Below are positions 1-11,834 of a stretch of 64,000 bases of DNA, piece by piece. The position numbers and the translations under genes were made by a program. How positions within the stretch are numbered: position 1 is the first letter of the stretch; each line of letters begins with the position of its first letter. This DNA comes from Deltaproteobacteria bacterium (GTDB taxonomy: Bacteria > Desulfobacterota > Syntrophia > Syntrophales > UBA2192). The notes under the pieces were generated by a model. That model saw only the letters and a list, made by a program, of their open reading frames with translations. It ran no database searches and was not told the DNA's origin. The stretch lies in NCBI GenBank assembly GCA_012728915.1, contig JAAYEC010000003.1, positions 1 through 64,000 on the forward strand, written 5' to 3'.

Positions 1-292
1 AACCGCCTGCGCTGGCCGAACCCTTCCTGAAGAAATGGTACTTCTGGGCGACCCACAGCCGCCTGGAGCCCATCAAGCAGTGCGCGAAAACCATTAAAAA
101 GCACTGGCAAGGGATCCTCAATTGGTTCCAGTCCCTCGTCAACAACGGCATCCTCGAAGGCATCAACAGCATGATCCAGGCCGCCAAAGCCAGGGCCCGA
201 GGTTACCGCACCATTAAGAACTTCATCACGATGATCTATCTCATCAGCGGCAAACTGGACTTCAGGCCACCCACTTGAAACAGCGAGGAACC
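1..292 (+). mobile_element. ISL3-type insertion sequence, right end
   Basis: The transposase tail ends at 278 and is followed by a possible terminal repeat at 285-292. Immediately beyond it lies the C-terminal end of a second, oppositely oriented transposase. This fits an ISL3 element that inserted into, or recombined with, the 3' end of the IS5-type element. The junction is inferred from where family resemblance stops on each side; no target duplication can be checked because the left end is missing. Confidence 0.5.
3..278 (+). pseudogene. ISL3-family transposase, C-terminal part (cut by window edge)
   Basis: An open frame from the first bases to a TGA at 276-278 encodes a C-terminal transposase tail. 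It contains TIKKHWQGILNWF, NGILEGINSMIQAAKARARG and YRTIKNFITMIYL, the typical end of ISL3-family DDE transposases. The family cuts and pastes IS elements with short inverted ends. The start lies outside the window, so intactness of the whole gene cannot be judged. A GAGGAACC at 285-292 resembles the complement of the GGCTCTT-type ISL3 terminal repeat and may mark the element's right end. Confidence 0.8.
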
Positions 293-293
293 T

Positions 294-1571
294 ATTGGTG
301 TTCCAAGCTAGGGTGGCCCACACCACGTTGACCGTATCCCCGGCTTTCCCCTTGTAACGGCAGCAGTCCATCCGGTGGTCATGCTTGAGATGCCCGATGA
401 TCGGCTCGATTTTGACGCGCCGCTTCTGGGCTTTCCGGAACCAGCTCTGGCGGTGATCCGGATGCCGGGTCTTGCCCTTGCGGGGAATGGCCAGGCGCCG
501 GATCTTGAGACGCTTTCGCATGCGCTCCTGCTTTTTGAGCGATTGCGAAAAACCCCGGTCAGATCCCAACTCCTGGGGACGTCTGCCCGTGTTGGCTTCC
601 ATGCCGGCCGTGACGTCATCAAGGGTCTTGAAGTCCGCTCGGTTTTCCTGATACTCCGCATGGGAGAGCACCAGGTTGTCCTCGTTGACCACCAGCGAGA
701 CCACAGAGCCGAACTCGCAGTCGATGTGGGCCTTGCCCTTGCGGATGGCCGCCACATCCGGTTCGTGCAAAGAGTAGATCCGGCGTCGCGGCTTCTCGCC
801 TCGGAGCACCTGAGCCGTCTGCTCGGTGATCTTCTTTCCCAGGGAAACAAGGCGGTTGAGACTTCGGCCCGCATCCTTGCGCCCTCGGGCATAAAGCGTA
901 TTGACGACACCGGCGGCTTGGTGGAGGAGCCGGTTCACGATCTTCTGGAGCGCTTCGGTCGTCTCTTTGCGCTTCTCCGGGTTGCCCCGGCAGAGCCGCT
1001 TGATCCCGAAGAGCAGCCGCTTGGCCGTTCGCTTGTGGCTCCGAAAGGGCTTTCGGAGGGTCAGCTCCTCGCGGAGCCGCTCGATCCGATGAACGATCTT
1101 CTCCTTGATGCGGTGCAAAAGATCCGCGTCCGTAGGATAGGCGATGTTCTTGGGCTGCGAGGTGCTGTCCACGGTGACCCGCCTGGTCTTCACCAGGCCC
1201 ATCTCGCTCCAGGCCTGCAGGAGCACCTGCTCGACCTTGAGCATCCCCTCGGCCCCGATGCGCTCCCGGAACCTCACCAGCGTGCTGGCCTCCAGGATCG
1301 CTTCCTTCTGCAGGGTCTCGAACCCGCAGAAGCATTGCCAGTAGGCGTTCTCGTGGAGCATCTCCACGGCCCGCTCATCCGAGCAGTTGTGGCGGTGCTT
1401 CAGCAGGTGGATGCCGACCATCAGCCGAATAGGCTTGCCCGTCCGCCCCAGGGGGCTGTAGTACATCGAAAGAGCATCGTGGAGCCCCTCCCAATCGATC
1501 AGGCGGGCGGCGCGCATCAGTTCATGCTCCGCGCGAAGATACTCCGACAGGGGAATCTCGAACATAAGCAT
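294..1571 (-). CDS. IS5-family (DDE) transposase, C-terminus fused to foreign sequence
   Basis: Reading leftward from ATG at 1571 gives a transposase with an N-terminal DUF772-type region (residues about 1-110). It has the DDE motifs TVDSTSQPKNIAYPTDA (Asp135), ELGSDRGF and KIEPIIGHLKHDHR, followed by GDTVNVVWATLAWNTNR. The frame is uninterrupted but has no stop near the expected end: after NTNR it continues through the ISL3 fragment to the window edge. The two frames are codon-aligned, and no TTA, CTA or TCA codon of the ISL3 gene supplies a reverse stop. The native C-terminus is therefore replaced. Whether the protein still works is unknown. Confidence 0.85.
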
Positions 1572-1692
1572 CTGCCTTTCCGTTGTGGGCCTTGACATGA
1601 CTGCGTTGTAGCAGATCGGCCGCCTCGGAACAAGCAACTTTCATCGGTTTTCAATGAGCAATTGCAGATTTTACGCTGGTTTCACGCCGAAT

Positions 1693-1968
1693 TTATCAGG
1701 GCGGACTACTTACAAAATCGTTCTCCATCGACAACGGATCGATATTGGCGTGCAGATTCTATGCGCTCGCCCCCGGATTGCCCTTCTTGCCATTGTCGAC
1801 GATCACCGATGCACGCTCCAAAAGAGGCTTCCTGCACTCTAAAATCTAGTGCGGGAGGACCTGATATCTCCCTGCAAGCCCAATGATCGTCTACTCGTCA
1901 TTCGGGGCCTCCATAGCCGCCTTGGCCTTGTAGGCTGGTACACGTTTCCTCTTGAGCCTCTTTTACAT
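1693..1968 (-). pseudogene. Decayed IS3-family orfA transposase
   Basis: The minus-strand reading begins with a GGAGGAG ribosome site and ATG at 1968, but codon 2 is TAA. It then reads RLKRKRVPAYKAKAAMEAP, TIIGLAGRYQVLPH, GNP and LSMENDF, the recognisable order of an IS3-family OrfA (helix-turn-helix transposase subunit, AELAGRYQVHP and LTMENDFL motifs). Further in-frame stops occur after NDE, after LPH, after GASA and at the end. At least four nonsense codons with no frameshift needed mean it is dead. It sits just upstream of the IS5-type transposase, so this corner collects IS remnants. A C-rich segment at 2010-2040 may be the remaining IS3 end. Confidence 0.75.
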
Positions 1969-2063
1969 CTGGCGCTCCTCCTCAAATCATTTTAGTGCAG
2001 TATCCCCACTTATGCCCCTGTCCAGATTTGCCAGACCTACTCCATTCACCAAGGAGTCGGCAT

Positions 2064-3446
2064 CTAAGACATGTGGATGGCCCCATCCGAGACAGCCATG
2101 GCGGCCTCCATGATGGCCTCGGCAAGCGTTGGATGCGGGTGGATCGCACGGGAAAAATCTGCCGCGGTCATCCTCCTCCGGATGCCGAGAACCGCCTCGG
2201 CGATGAGGTCCGTGGCGTGGGGCCCGACGATGTGCACGCCCAGCACCTCCCCCGCGGCGGCATCCGAGACGATCTTCACGAGCCCTTCCGTCTCGTCGAG
2301 AATCACCGCCTTGCCGTTGGCCCGGAAGGGGAAGCGGCCGATGCGGACCTCGCCCCGCTCCCGGGCGGCCTCCTCCGTGAGCCCCACCGAGGCTGCCTCG
2401 GGGTTCGTGTAGATGCAACTCGGTACGGCCTTGTCGTTCAAGGCTTCCCGGCGCCCCAGGATGTTCCGTACGGCGCACTCGCCCTGCGCCGAGGCGAGGT
2501 GCGCGAGCATGAGGCCGCCGACCACATCCCCTGCGGCGTAGATGCCGGGGACGTTCGTCTCCATGAATTCGTCGACGACGATCGCGCCGCTTTCGTGCCG
2601 GACGCCGACCCTGTCGAGGCCGAGGAGCGAGAGGTCCGGTTTGCGCCCGACGGACAGCAGCACCTTTTCCGCGCTGACCGTCCCGGTCCTGTCCCCGGCC
2701 GAAAAGGTGACGAGGTTTTCCGGCCCGCGCCGCGCGATGCCCGTCACGGCTGCGCCGGTGACGACCGTCACGCCCGCCGCGGCGATCTGTTTCTGGAGGA
2801 CCGCGGCGATCTCCCGGTCCGTGCCGGGAACGAGCCCGGGCATCCTTTCGAGGATCGTGATCTCGGTGCCCATGGCCGAGAGAAACTGGGCGAATTCCAC
2901 ACCGATGACGCCCCCGCCGACGATGACGGCGCTTTTCGGCAGCGCACTCATCGCAAGCACCTGGCTGGAGTCCAGCACGTCGGGGCCGTCGATTCCCTCG
3001 ATGGGAATCCGTTCGGGTTTGGAGCCCGAGGCAATCAGGACGGCATCGCCCCGGACCGTTTCCCCCGACTCACGGATCTGCACGGTCCTGGGATCCACAA
3101 AGGAGGCCGTCCCCCGGATGACGTTCACCTTCTTGGCTTTCAGCAGGGCGCCCACCCCGCGGGCGAGTCTCGCCACCACCAAGTCCTTTCGGGCCATCAC
3201 GGCGCCGAAATCCACGTCGAACCCCTTGCACGTCACGCCGAACGTCCCGGCTTCTTTCATCGTCCGGACGACAGCGGCGGACTGGAGCAGGGACTTGGCG
3301 GGGATGCATCCCCGGTTGAGGCACGTACCCCCGAGAGCGTCTTTCTCGATGAGGGTCACCTCTGCGCCCAGGCGTGCCGCGCGGATCGCGGCGGGGTAGC
3401 CGCCCACCCCTGCGCCGATGATGGTGATCCGGGCTCTATCTGCCAT
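2064..3446 (-). CDS. lpdA: Dihydrolipoyl dehydrogenase
   Basis: This 460-residue flavoprotein disulfide reductase reoxidises dihydrolipoamide with NAD+ in 2-oxoacid dehydrogenase or glycine cleavage complexes. The N-terminal FAD site is ITIIGAGVGGYPAA; the redox-active disulfide is in GGTCLNRGCIPAK. An NAD-binding GGGVIGVEFAQ lies mid-protein, the second FAD motif is GIYAAGDVVGG, and the C-terminal catalytic base is in HPHPTLAE. The length is normal for the family. The start ATG at 3446 directly precedes the FAD motif. No E1, E2 or GcvH gene lies beside it, so its complex is encoded elsewhere. The same-strand metallophosphoesterase is 238 bases upstream. Confidence 0.95.
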   Translation of the reverse strand: MADRARITIIGAGVGGYPAAIRAARLGAEVTLIEKDALGGTCLNRGCIPAKSLLQSAAVVRTMKEAGTFGVTCKGFDVDFGAVMARKDLVVARLARGVGALLKAKKVNVIRGTASFVDPRTVQIRESGETVRGDAVLIASGSKPERIPIEGIDGPDVLDSSQVLAMSALPKSAVIVGGGVIGVEFAQFLSAMGTEITILERMPGLVPGTDREIAAVLQKQIAAAGVTVVTGAAVTGIARRGPENLVTFSAGDRTGTVSAEKVLLSVGRKPDLSLLGLDRVGVRHESGAIVVDEFMETNVPGIYAAGDVVGGLMLAHLASAQGECAVRNILGRREALNDKAVPSCIYTNPEAASVGLTEEAARERGEVRIGRFPFRANGKAVILDETEGLVKIVSDAAAGEVLGVHIVGPHATDLIAEAVLGIRRRMTAADFSRAIHPHPTLAEAIMEAAMAVSDGAIHMS

Positions 3447-3684
3447 GGGGGTCTTCCCCGTCCTTCATCGTTTCCCTTCCCTTCACGGCCCGGTCCCCGG
3501 TTTCGGTCCGGCCGGGTTCGGCCATCGTCATATCGATGGGAATGTTGCGCCTCCGGAGGGATGTCGGCGAAGGGGCCGGAGCTTGACGCCGAGGGGGAAC
3601 GCAACCCCGTCTCTTCAGCGAGGCGCAAACGCTTCTTCATAAGCGATCTCTCGACGGATCGCAACAGAAAAGCGGGTACCGGGC

Positions 3685-4488
3685 TCAGGATCCCACCGCG
3701 GACCAGGTTTTCTTGATCTCCCGGAATCGGGTCTTGCGGGCCGTGACGAACCGCTTTCCGTTCCAGGACCGGACGACGAGCGTCAGGACGGGCGGGTCGA
3801 TCGTGTAGACGTTGTATGCCGCCGGCTCGTGCCGGAGCCTCGTGGAGAGTGTCGGGGCCTGGGAGACGAGGATGCGGGAACGGATGGTTTCGTGGTGGCT
3901 GCGGATGTCGTCCGAGTAGCCCAGGTGATAGTGGCCCGCCAGCAGCAGATCGACGCCGCACTCCTCGAGGACGGCGAGGGCCTTCGCGGCGCGGCCCACG
4001 ATGGAGTAGGGCGGGATAGGCGGCGGGATGAAGGGGTGGTGCGTGACAACGATCTTGAAGGTGCGATCGGGGATGCTGCAGAGCCGGTTGCGCAGCAGAG
4101 TGATCTGCCGGTCCGAGATCCGTCCGTTCACGAAGGCAAGCGACCGGGCCGTGTTGACGCCCAGCACGGCCATCTCGGCATCCCTGTAGAAGGGGTCCAT
4201 GTCCGCGGTGATATAGCGGCGCCAGCGGTGAAGGGGAAGCAGGAAGCGGCGCACGGGATCGTACAGGGGGATGTCGTGGTTGCCGGGAACGACGATCTTG
4301 GGGCAGGGGATCCGTTCGAGGAAGGCCCGCGCGGCCAGGAACTGCCGTCTCCGGGCCCGCTGGGTGAGATCGCCGCTCACGGCGACCAGCGTCGGTTCGA
4401 GTTTCCGAAGGTCAGCCAGGAGCTCTCGGATGAGCGCGGGGTCTTCTCGTCCAAAGTGAAGATCCGAGATGTGGGCAAGAGTCCTCAT
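3685..4488 (-). CDS. Metallophosphoesterase (calcineurin-like)
   Basis: This 267-residue cytoplasmic phosphoesterase carries all the two-metal motifs in order: DLHFG near residue 10, SGDLTQR, GNHD, THHP and AGHYH. It is likely a cyclic-nucleotide or phosphodiester hydrolase of the CpdA/Icc type, but the substrate cannot be told from sequence. There is no signal peptide or membrane segment. ATG at 4488 precedes the first motif by only eight residues, which fixes the start. A promoter-like pair lies upstream on the same strand. It is divergent from the UDP-sugar dehydrogenase. Confidence 0.9.
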   Translation of the reverse strand: MRTLAHISDLHFGREDPALIRELLADLRKLEPTLVAVSGDLTQRARRRQFLAARAFLERIPCPKIVVPGNHDIPLYDPVRRFLLPLHRWRRYITADMDPFYRDAEMAVLGVNTARSLAFVNGRISDRQITLLRNRLCSIPDRTFKIVVTHHPFIPPPIPPYSIVGRAAKALAVLEECGVDLLLAGHYHLGYSDDIRSHHETIRSRILVSQAPTLSTRLRHEPAAYNVYTIDPPVLTLVVRSWNGKRFVTARKTRFREIKKTWSAVGS

Positions 4489-4983
4489 CCATCCTTCCCG
4501 TTGAAACGGGGTTCACAAGGTGTTCGGTTCGTAGTATAAGAACGCGGATGGAAAAAATCAATCTTGTCCGATTGGCTCCGTCGGTTCGGGTTTCTCCCGT
4601 TCAGCCATGCGCCCTGTCCCAACCCATTCCCTTTGCGAAGGTCCGCGGCATGAAGCACAATGAACAGGATCGGCTCGTCGAGAGTACGGAAAAACGATGC
4701 CCGGCCGGTTCGGATCCGGGAGCGGCGGCGACCTCCCGGCAGGCAATGCCGTCGTGGAGGCCGCGGACCGGCTGCCGGTCCGGGAGGGCCGCGTCGCGGC
4801 GTTCCACATCCTGTTGCCCGCGACGGGACGGAAGCGCGGAAGTGAGGAAGGGCGGACGAGCCAGATCAGCAGGGAAGGGTCCCGAGTCAACGGGGGGCTT
4901 CCTCCCGCGGTGAAGCACAGAATTTGCAGGCCCTGTTCAGCCGCCGGGATGCCGGCGGTTCATGGATACGAAGGGAACCCGTT
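4489..4983. other. Divergent intergenic spacer
   Basis: About 495 bases separate the two divergent genes. Apart from the minus-strand promoter near 4533-4561, I see no gene, RNA or repeat. The open frames here lack ribosome sites and resemble no protein I recognise. Confidence 0.5.
4533..4561 (-). promoter_or_regulatory. Sigma-70-like promoter for the metallophosphoesterase
   Basis: On the minus strand TTGATT (4561-4556) and TATACT (4538-4533) are separated by 17 bases, 45 bases upstream of the start codon. A small CCCG-N6-CGGG hairpin lies in the leader just before the gene. Confidence 0.55.
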
Positions 4984-6276
4984 ATGCCGCTTATCGATAA
5001 GATCAACGCCAAGCATGCCCGCGTGGGCGTCATCGGCCTGGGCTACGTGGGCCTGCCTCTCGTCATCGAGTTCTGCCGGGCCGGTTTCCAGGTCACCGGG
5101 TTCGATGTCGACGAAAAGAAAATCGAGGCCCTGCGCAGGCGGGAAAGCTACATCCGGCACATCGACGCGTCTGTGCTTCGGAAGGAGATCAACGGGAACT
5201 TCACCCCCACGTCGGACTTCGGCCTTCTAGCCCGGGTCGACTGCATCCTCATCTGCGTGCCCACCCCCCTGAACCGCAACCGCGAACCGGACATGCGCTA
5301 CGTGTTCAACACGGGCAGGACCATCGCCCGCCACCTTCGCAGGGGGCAGCTCGTCATTCTCGAGTCCACCACCTACCCCGGCACCACCGACGGCGACCTC
5401 CGGGAGATCCTCGAAGCCTCGGGGCTGAAGGCAGGAGAGGACTTCCACCTGGCCTACTCCCCTGAACGGGAAGACCCGAACAACCAGGACTTCAGCCTCC
5501 GGACCGTGCCCAAGGTCGTCGGGGGGCTGACACCGGCCTGTCTTGCCGCCGCCGCGGCCCTCTACGGCCACGTGGTCGCCAGGACCATTGCCGTCTCGTC
5601 GCCGAAGGTGGCCGAGGCGGCGAAGCTGCTCGAGAACATCTACCGCTCCGTCAACATCGCCCTCGTCAATGAGATGAAGATCTGTTTCGACCGCATGGGG
5701 ATCGACGTCTGGGAGGTGATCGAGGCTGCTGCGACCAAGCCCTTCGGCTTTCAGCCCTTCTTCCCTGGACCGGGCCTCGGCGGGCACTGCATACCCATCG
5801 ATCCCTTCTACCTGACGTGGAAGGCAAGGGAATACGAGTTCAACACGCGCTTCATCGAGCTGGCGGGCGAGATCAACACGTCCATGCCGGACTACGTGGT
5901 CTCGAAGGTCCTGGAGGCCCTCAACGAGCACGGCAAGCACGTGAAGGGCTCGAAGATCCTCATTCTGGGGCTGGCCTACAAGGCCAACGTCGACGACGAC
6001 CGCGAGTCGCCCTCGTACCGGCTCATGGAGAAGCTCGAGCGCCTGGGGGCCGAGGTGTCCTACCATGACCCCTGCATCCCCGTCATACGCCCCTCGCGGG
6101 AGTATGCCCGGTTCGCGGGCAGAAAATCCGCGCCGATTTCAAAGGACTTCGACCTCCTCCTGATCGCCACCCCGCACGACGAGTACCGGGCGATCGATTT
6201 CGCGTCCCTCGGCGTGCCCGTGGTGGACACGCGCAACATCGTGCGTACAAAGGGGGAATTTCTTTTCCGCGCCTAG
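4984..6276 (+). CDS. UDP-N-acetylglucosamine/UDP-glucose 6-dehydrogenase (WbpA type)
   Basis: This 430-residue NAD-dependent nucleotide-sugar dehydrogenase makes a UDP-uronic acid for cell-surface polysaccharide. The N-terminal Rossmann motif is VGVIGLGYVGLP. STTYPGTT and AYSPEREDPNN follow, with FNT substrate-site sequences. The catalytic cysteine is Cys269 in GPGLGGHCIPIDPFYL, and the C-terminal domain has GLAYKANVDDDRESPS. GHCIPIDPFYL and the DVWEVIEAA helix favour the WbpA/UDP-GlcNAc branch over UDP-glucose, but this is inference. ATG at 4984 places the Rossmann fold at the usual distance. An in-frame extension to 4924 is not needed. No other polysaccharide gene is adjacent. Confidence 0.9.
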   Translation: MPLIDKINAKHARVGVIGLGYVGLPLVIEFCRAGFQVTGFDVDEKKIEALRRRESYIRHIDASVLRKEINGNFTPTSDFGLLARVDCILICVPTPLNRNREPDMRYVFNTGRTIARHLRRGQLVILESTTYPGTTDGDLREILEASGLKAGEDFHLAYSPEREDPNNQDFSLRTVPKVVGGLTPACLAAAAALYGHVVARTIAVSSPKVAEAAKLLENIYRSVNIALVNEMKICFDRMGIDVWEVIEAAATKPFGFQPFFPGPGLGGHCIPIDPFYLTWKAREYEFNTRFIELAGEINTSMPDYVVSKVLEALNEHGKHVKGSKILILGLAYKANVDDDRESPSYRLMEKLERLGAEVSYHDPCIPVIRPSREYARFAGRKSAPISKDFDLLLIATPHDEYRAIDFASLGVPVVDTRNIVRTKGEFLFRA

Positions 6277-6373
6277 CGGTGTCCCTTTGCCCCCCGCCGG
6301 AGGCATGAGCCGATTCGACGGGTTTGCAATCCCTCGTCGGGCGAAGGGACGCGGACGAGGACGGCGAAAGGGC

Positions 6374-7855
6374 CTACGGCGCGATTTCGTGCACCGCAAA
6401 TTCGGGGCCCGCGGCCCCCTCTCCCGGCTCCCCTGCCGACCGGCCGATCCGCGCCGGCTTCGTCGGCATCCTTCCCTCCAGGTCCTTGACGAACCGCTGG
6501 AAATCCCTGTTGCCGTACAGGAGTCTCGAGGCGACCTCACGGAGCTTGTCCACCTGATCGGGCTCGAGGGAGAGACTCGTGGGGATGCTGTTGAAGTAGT
6601 CTCTCTCGGTCGCGTCGGGCAGTGCGTCAAAGGCCACGTGCACGATGTAGAAATCGATGGGCTGCTGCCCGTGGATCTCGTCGTCGCGCGCCCAGTCGCG
6701 GGCGACGTGATGCAGCAGCTCGATCGTCTCGAAGTTGTACTTGTTGATCATGATCGTCGAAGACGCCCCCAGGATGGCCCCGATGCCGGGGATCTCGTCG
6801 AGCAGCTGCCAGCGGGCCTTCTCCCGGGTTTTCGCGTCGACGATGACAATGGCCACCCTTCGGGTATTCTGCAGCCCCAGCTCGCGCAGCGATTCGTGAA
6901 TGCCACCCCGTGAGATGAGGGACTCGAGGATCCCCCGGATGCCGAGGTTGTCCGAGACGCCCCCGTCGATGAGGTGGACGTAGGGTTTGCGCCGGCCGTC
7001 GAGGTAGGTCTTCATCCGCAGGGCATTGTAATAGGCCCGGCTGGCGAGGTCCGGGCTCGCCAGCGCCTTTTCGATCCAGGGCGGCGTCTGGATGTCGCAT
7101 TGCCCCGCATAGTTCTTGAGGACGATCGGGGAGAGGGCCCCCGGGAATGCCGCCGAGGCCGCGACGGCGCGGGAGACGGGGAACCTGTCGAAGTCGGAGC
7201 AGAGCAGCGCGAACTGGCTCGGCGTGAAGGCGAAGCTGATCCCCTCGATGGCCTCCGTGGCGAGGACCACGATGACGGGGCCGGGTTTCTTCGCGATGTC
7301 TCCCAGGGTTGCACCCTTGAACAGTCTGGAATCGTAGTATTCCTGGGCGAGGTCGCTTCGGCCGAACCGCGGGGACCACAGGCGAACCCAGTTGACGGGG
7401 TTCGCGAGCCCCCAGAGGAGCGAGCCCTGAAAATCGTCGTAGAGAAATTCGGAGCGGAAGTCGTTGAAGATTTCGCGACCGCGCAGGCCGTAGTACGATG
7501 CGGTGAAGCTGCCGCCGGAGACGCCCGAGATGAGATCCACCTCGTCGAGCAGGGTATGCCGCTTGCCCTTGTTTTCCGGGGGGGCGGGGACCTCCACGAG
7601 GTCGAGGGCCTCGAGGATGCCGTAAGACAGGGCCGCGGCTCGGGTGCCACCGCCCGAGAAGGCCAGGATGAGAAGCGTGTCCCGGGAACGGCTGCGGTCC
7701 GCGAGTTTGACCCTGTAGGGCTCCAGGCGGTCGATCTTTTCCACGCCGGGATTCAGGGGGTACTGGGCCGTGCAGGCGGAAAGGAACAGCCCGGCCAGGA
7801 ACACCAGGGCGACCGGCCAGTGCGGATTCCGGCGATTGCGGGAAGCGTGTTGCAT
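6374..7855 (-). CDS. Patatin-like phospholipase, lipoprotein
   Basis: This 493-residue protein starts with a lipoprotein signal: basic QHASRNRRNPH, a hydrophobic core and the lipobox LSAC. It should be an acylated envelope protein. The patatin domain has an oxyanion loop SGGGTRAAALS, nucleophile elbow GVSGG (Ser) and the aspartate in DGGVSDNLG, so the Ser-Asp dyad is intact. ATG at 7855 is chosen over an upstream in-frame start at 8068: it has an AAGGGG ribosome site and gives a clean signal peptide. Family members hydrolyse acyl lipids; the substrate is unknown. It converges with the UDP-sugar dehydrogenase. Confidence 0.85.
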   Translation of the reverse strand: MQHASRNRRNPHWPVALVFLAGLFLSACTAQYPLNPGVEKIDRLEPYRVKLADRSRSRDTLLILAFSGGGTRAAALSYGILEALDLVEVPAPPENKGKRHTLLDEVDLISGVSGGSFTASYYGLRGREIFNDFRSEFLYDDFQGSLLWGLANPVNWVRLWSPRFGRSDLAQEYYDSRLFKGATLGDIAKKPGPVIVVLATEAIEGISFAFTPSQFALLCSDFDRFPVSRAVAASAAFPGALSPIVLKNYAGQCDIQTPPWIEKALASPDLASRAYYNALRMKTYLDGRRKPYVHLIDGGVSDNLGIRGILESLISRGGIHESLRELGLQNTRRVAIVIVDAKTREKARWQLLDEIPGIGAILGASSTIMINKYNFETIELLHHVARDWARDDEIHGQQPIDFYIVHVAFDALPDATERDYFNSIPTSLSLEPDQVDKLREVASRLLYGNRDFQRFVKDLEGRMPTKPARIGRSAGEPGEGAAGPEFAVHEIAP

Positions 7856-8061
7856 GGGGGTCCCCTTGAGCGCTCGAATTCGTCGATTTCCCGATGGCTG
7901 CACGGGTTCTACCACACATTCGTCCGAAACGGCAAGATTGCGGCCTCGGATGTCGGACGGAGCCCCGGAGCCCGCAACCCGAAACGAATCCCCGGAGGCT
8001 ATGTCATTTATGAAATAGGCTCCTGGAGCGGGTTTCAGGCCATCCTGCCGGCCGAATTCCG

Positions 8062-8090
8062 TTGACATCGCACTCCTTATTTCCTACTAT
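8062..8090 (+). promoter_or_regulatory. Strong sigma-70-like promoter
   Basis: TTGACA at 8062-8067 and TACTAT at 8085-8090 with a 17-base spacer. They lie about 55 bases before the start of the GlcG/HbpS-like gene. Confidence 0.75.
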
Positions 8091-8145
8091 GGTACGCAAT
8101 CCCGTGAGGGTTGTCTTGAAAGAATAAGCCCAAGGAGGAAGAACG

Positions 8146-8625
8146 ATGCGTTCTCTGAAGTTTGCAGCGGTACTGTGTGCAGTCGCGCTTTTCGTCGCCG
8201 GAGCGGCCTTTGCCCAGCAGATGCCCAACCCCTACGGGCCGAACATCAGCCTGGAGAAGGCCAAGGCAGTGGCGGCGGCGGCAGCGGCCAAGGCGAAAGA
8301 AATGAAGGTGAACATGTGCATTGCCGTCGTGGACACGGGCGGACAGCTCGTGTATTTCGAGCGTTTCGACGTGGTCCAGTGGGGAAGCATTGACGTGGCC
8401 GTTCACAAGGCCAAGGCGTCCGTCCAGTACAAGCGCGCGACCCTGGCCCTCGAGAATGCCGTGAAGTCGAACGTCCATTACCTGACCCTGGACGGCATCA
8501 GCGCTATCGAAGGCGGCGTGCCCATCATCGAGGGCGGCAGGATCATCGGCGCCATCGGCGCCTCCGGCGGCTCGTCCGTGCAGGACGGCCAGGTCGCACA
8601 GGCCGGCGCCGCGGTGATCAAGTAA
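8146..8625 (+). CDS. GlcG/HbpS-family secreted protein
   Basis: This 159-residue protein has an N-terminal signal peptide ending AGAAFAQQ, so it is likely periplasmic. The rest is one GlcG/HbpS domain: LEKAKAVAAAAAAKAKE helix, CIAVVDTGGQLVYFERFD strand, and the glycine-rich end GGVPIIEGGRIIGAIG. Family members such as HbpS bind haem or act as accessory proteins; a function here is not evident. An ideal AAGGAGG site precedes the ATG. It has its own promoter and terminator and so is probably a single-gene unit. Confidence 0.85.
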   Translation: MRSLKFAAVLCAVALFVAGAAFAQQMPNPYGPNISLEKAKAVAAAAAAKAKEMKVNMCIAVVDTGGQLVYFERFDVVQWGSIDVAVHKAKASVQYKRATLALENAVKSNVHYLTLDGISAIEGGVPIIEGGRIIGAIGASGGSSVQDGQVAQAGAAVIK

Positions 8626-8653
8626 CCGGGAATCTGGTCCGCACGACATGCGA

Positions 8654-8688
8654 AAGGGCCTCCGCGAACATGGCGGAGGCCCTTTTCA
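8654..8688 (+). terminator. Rho-independent terminator
   Basis: A GGGCCTCCGC / GCGGAGGCCC type stem with a short loop, followed by TTTTC, lies 30 bases after the GlcG/HbpS-like gene. It also faces the tRNA-Lys from the other side. Confidence 0.75.
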
Positions 8689-8692
8689 TTTC

Positions 8693-8769
8693 TGGTGGGC
8701 CGTGCGGGATTCGGACCCGCGACCAACGGATTAAAAGTCCGCTGCTCTACCGGGCTGAGCTAACGGCCC
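8693..8769 (-). tRNA. tRNA-Lys (TTT)
   Basis: The minus strand reads GGGCCGT at the 5' end pairing with ACGGCCC near the 3' end, followed by A and an encoded CCA. The D-loop has AGCTCAGCCCGGTAGAGC, the anticodon loop is CTTTTAA (anticodon TTT), and the T-arm is GCGGGTCCGAATCCCGC. It lies downstream of purA on the same strand and may be co-transcribed. Confidence 0.95.
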
Positions 8770-8858
8770 CCGGGCGGCCTGGGCCGCGCGATGCTTGCAG
8801 GGAGGGATGGGACAGGGACGAGACCCCGGCATTCTCCGGTCCCCGCGCGCGGTCGTGA

Positions 8859-11763
<2,905 letters not shown>

Positions 11764-11834
11764 GTCCTTTTTCCCTTTCCGTTGTGCCGGCATCCCTTTC
11801 ATCCTTGCAGGCCCGTGCCGCGGGTCTTGAGGCG

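Noticed and set aside
375-1595. 406-codon plus-strand open frame opposite the IS5-type transposase
   Set aside because: The minus strand carries clear DDE transposase motifs; the plus frame shows none.
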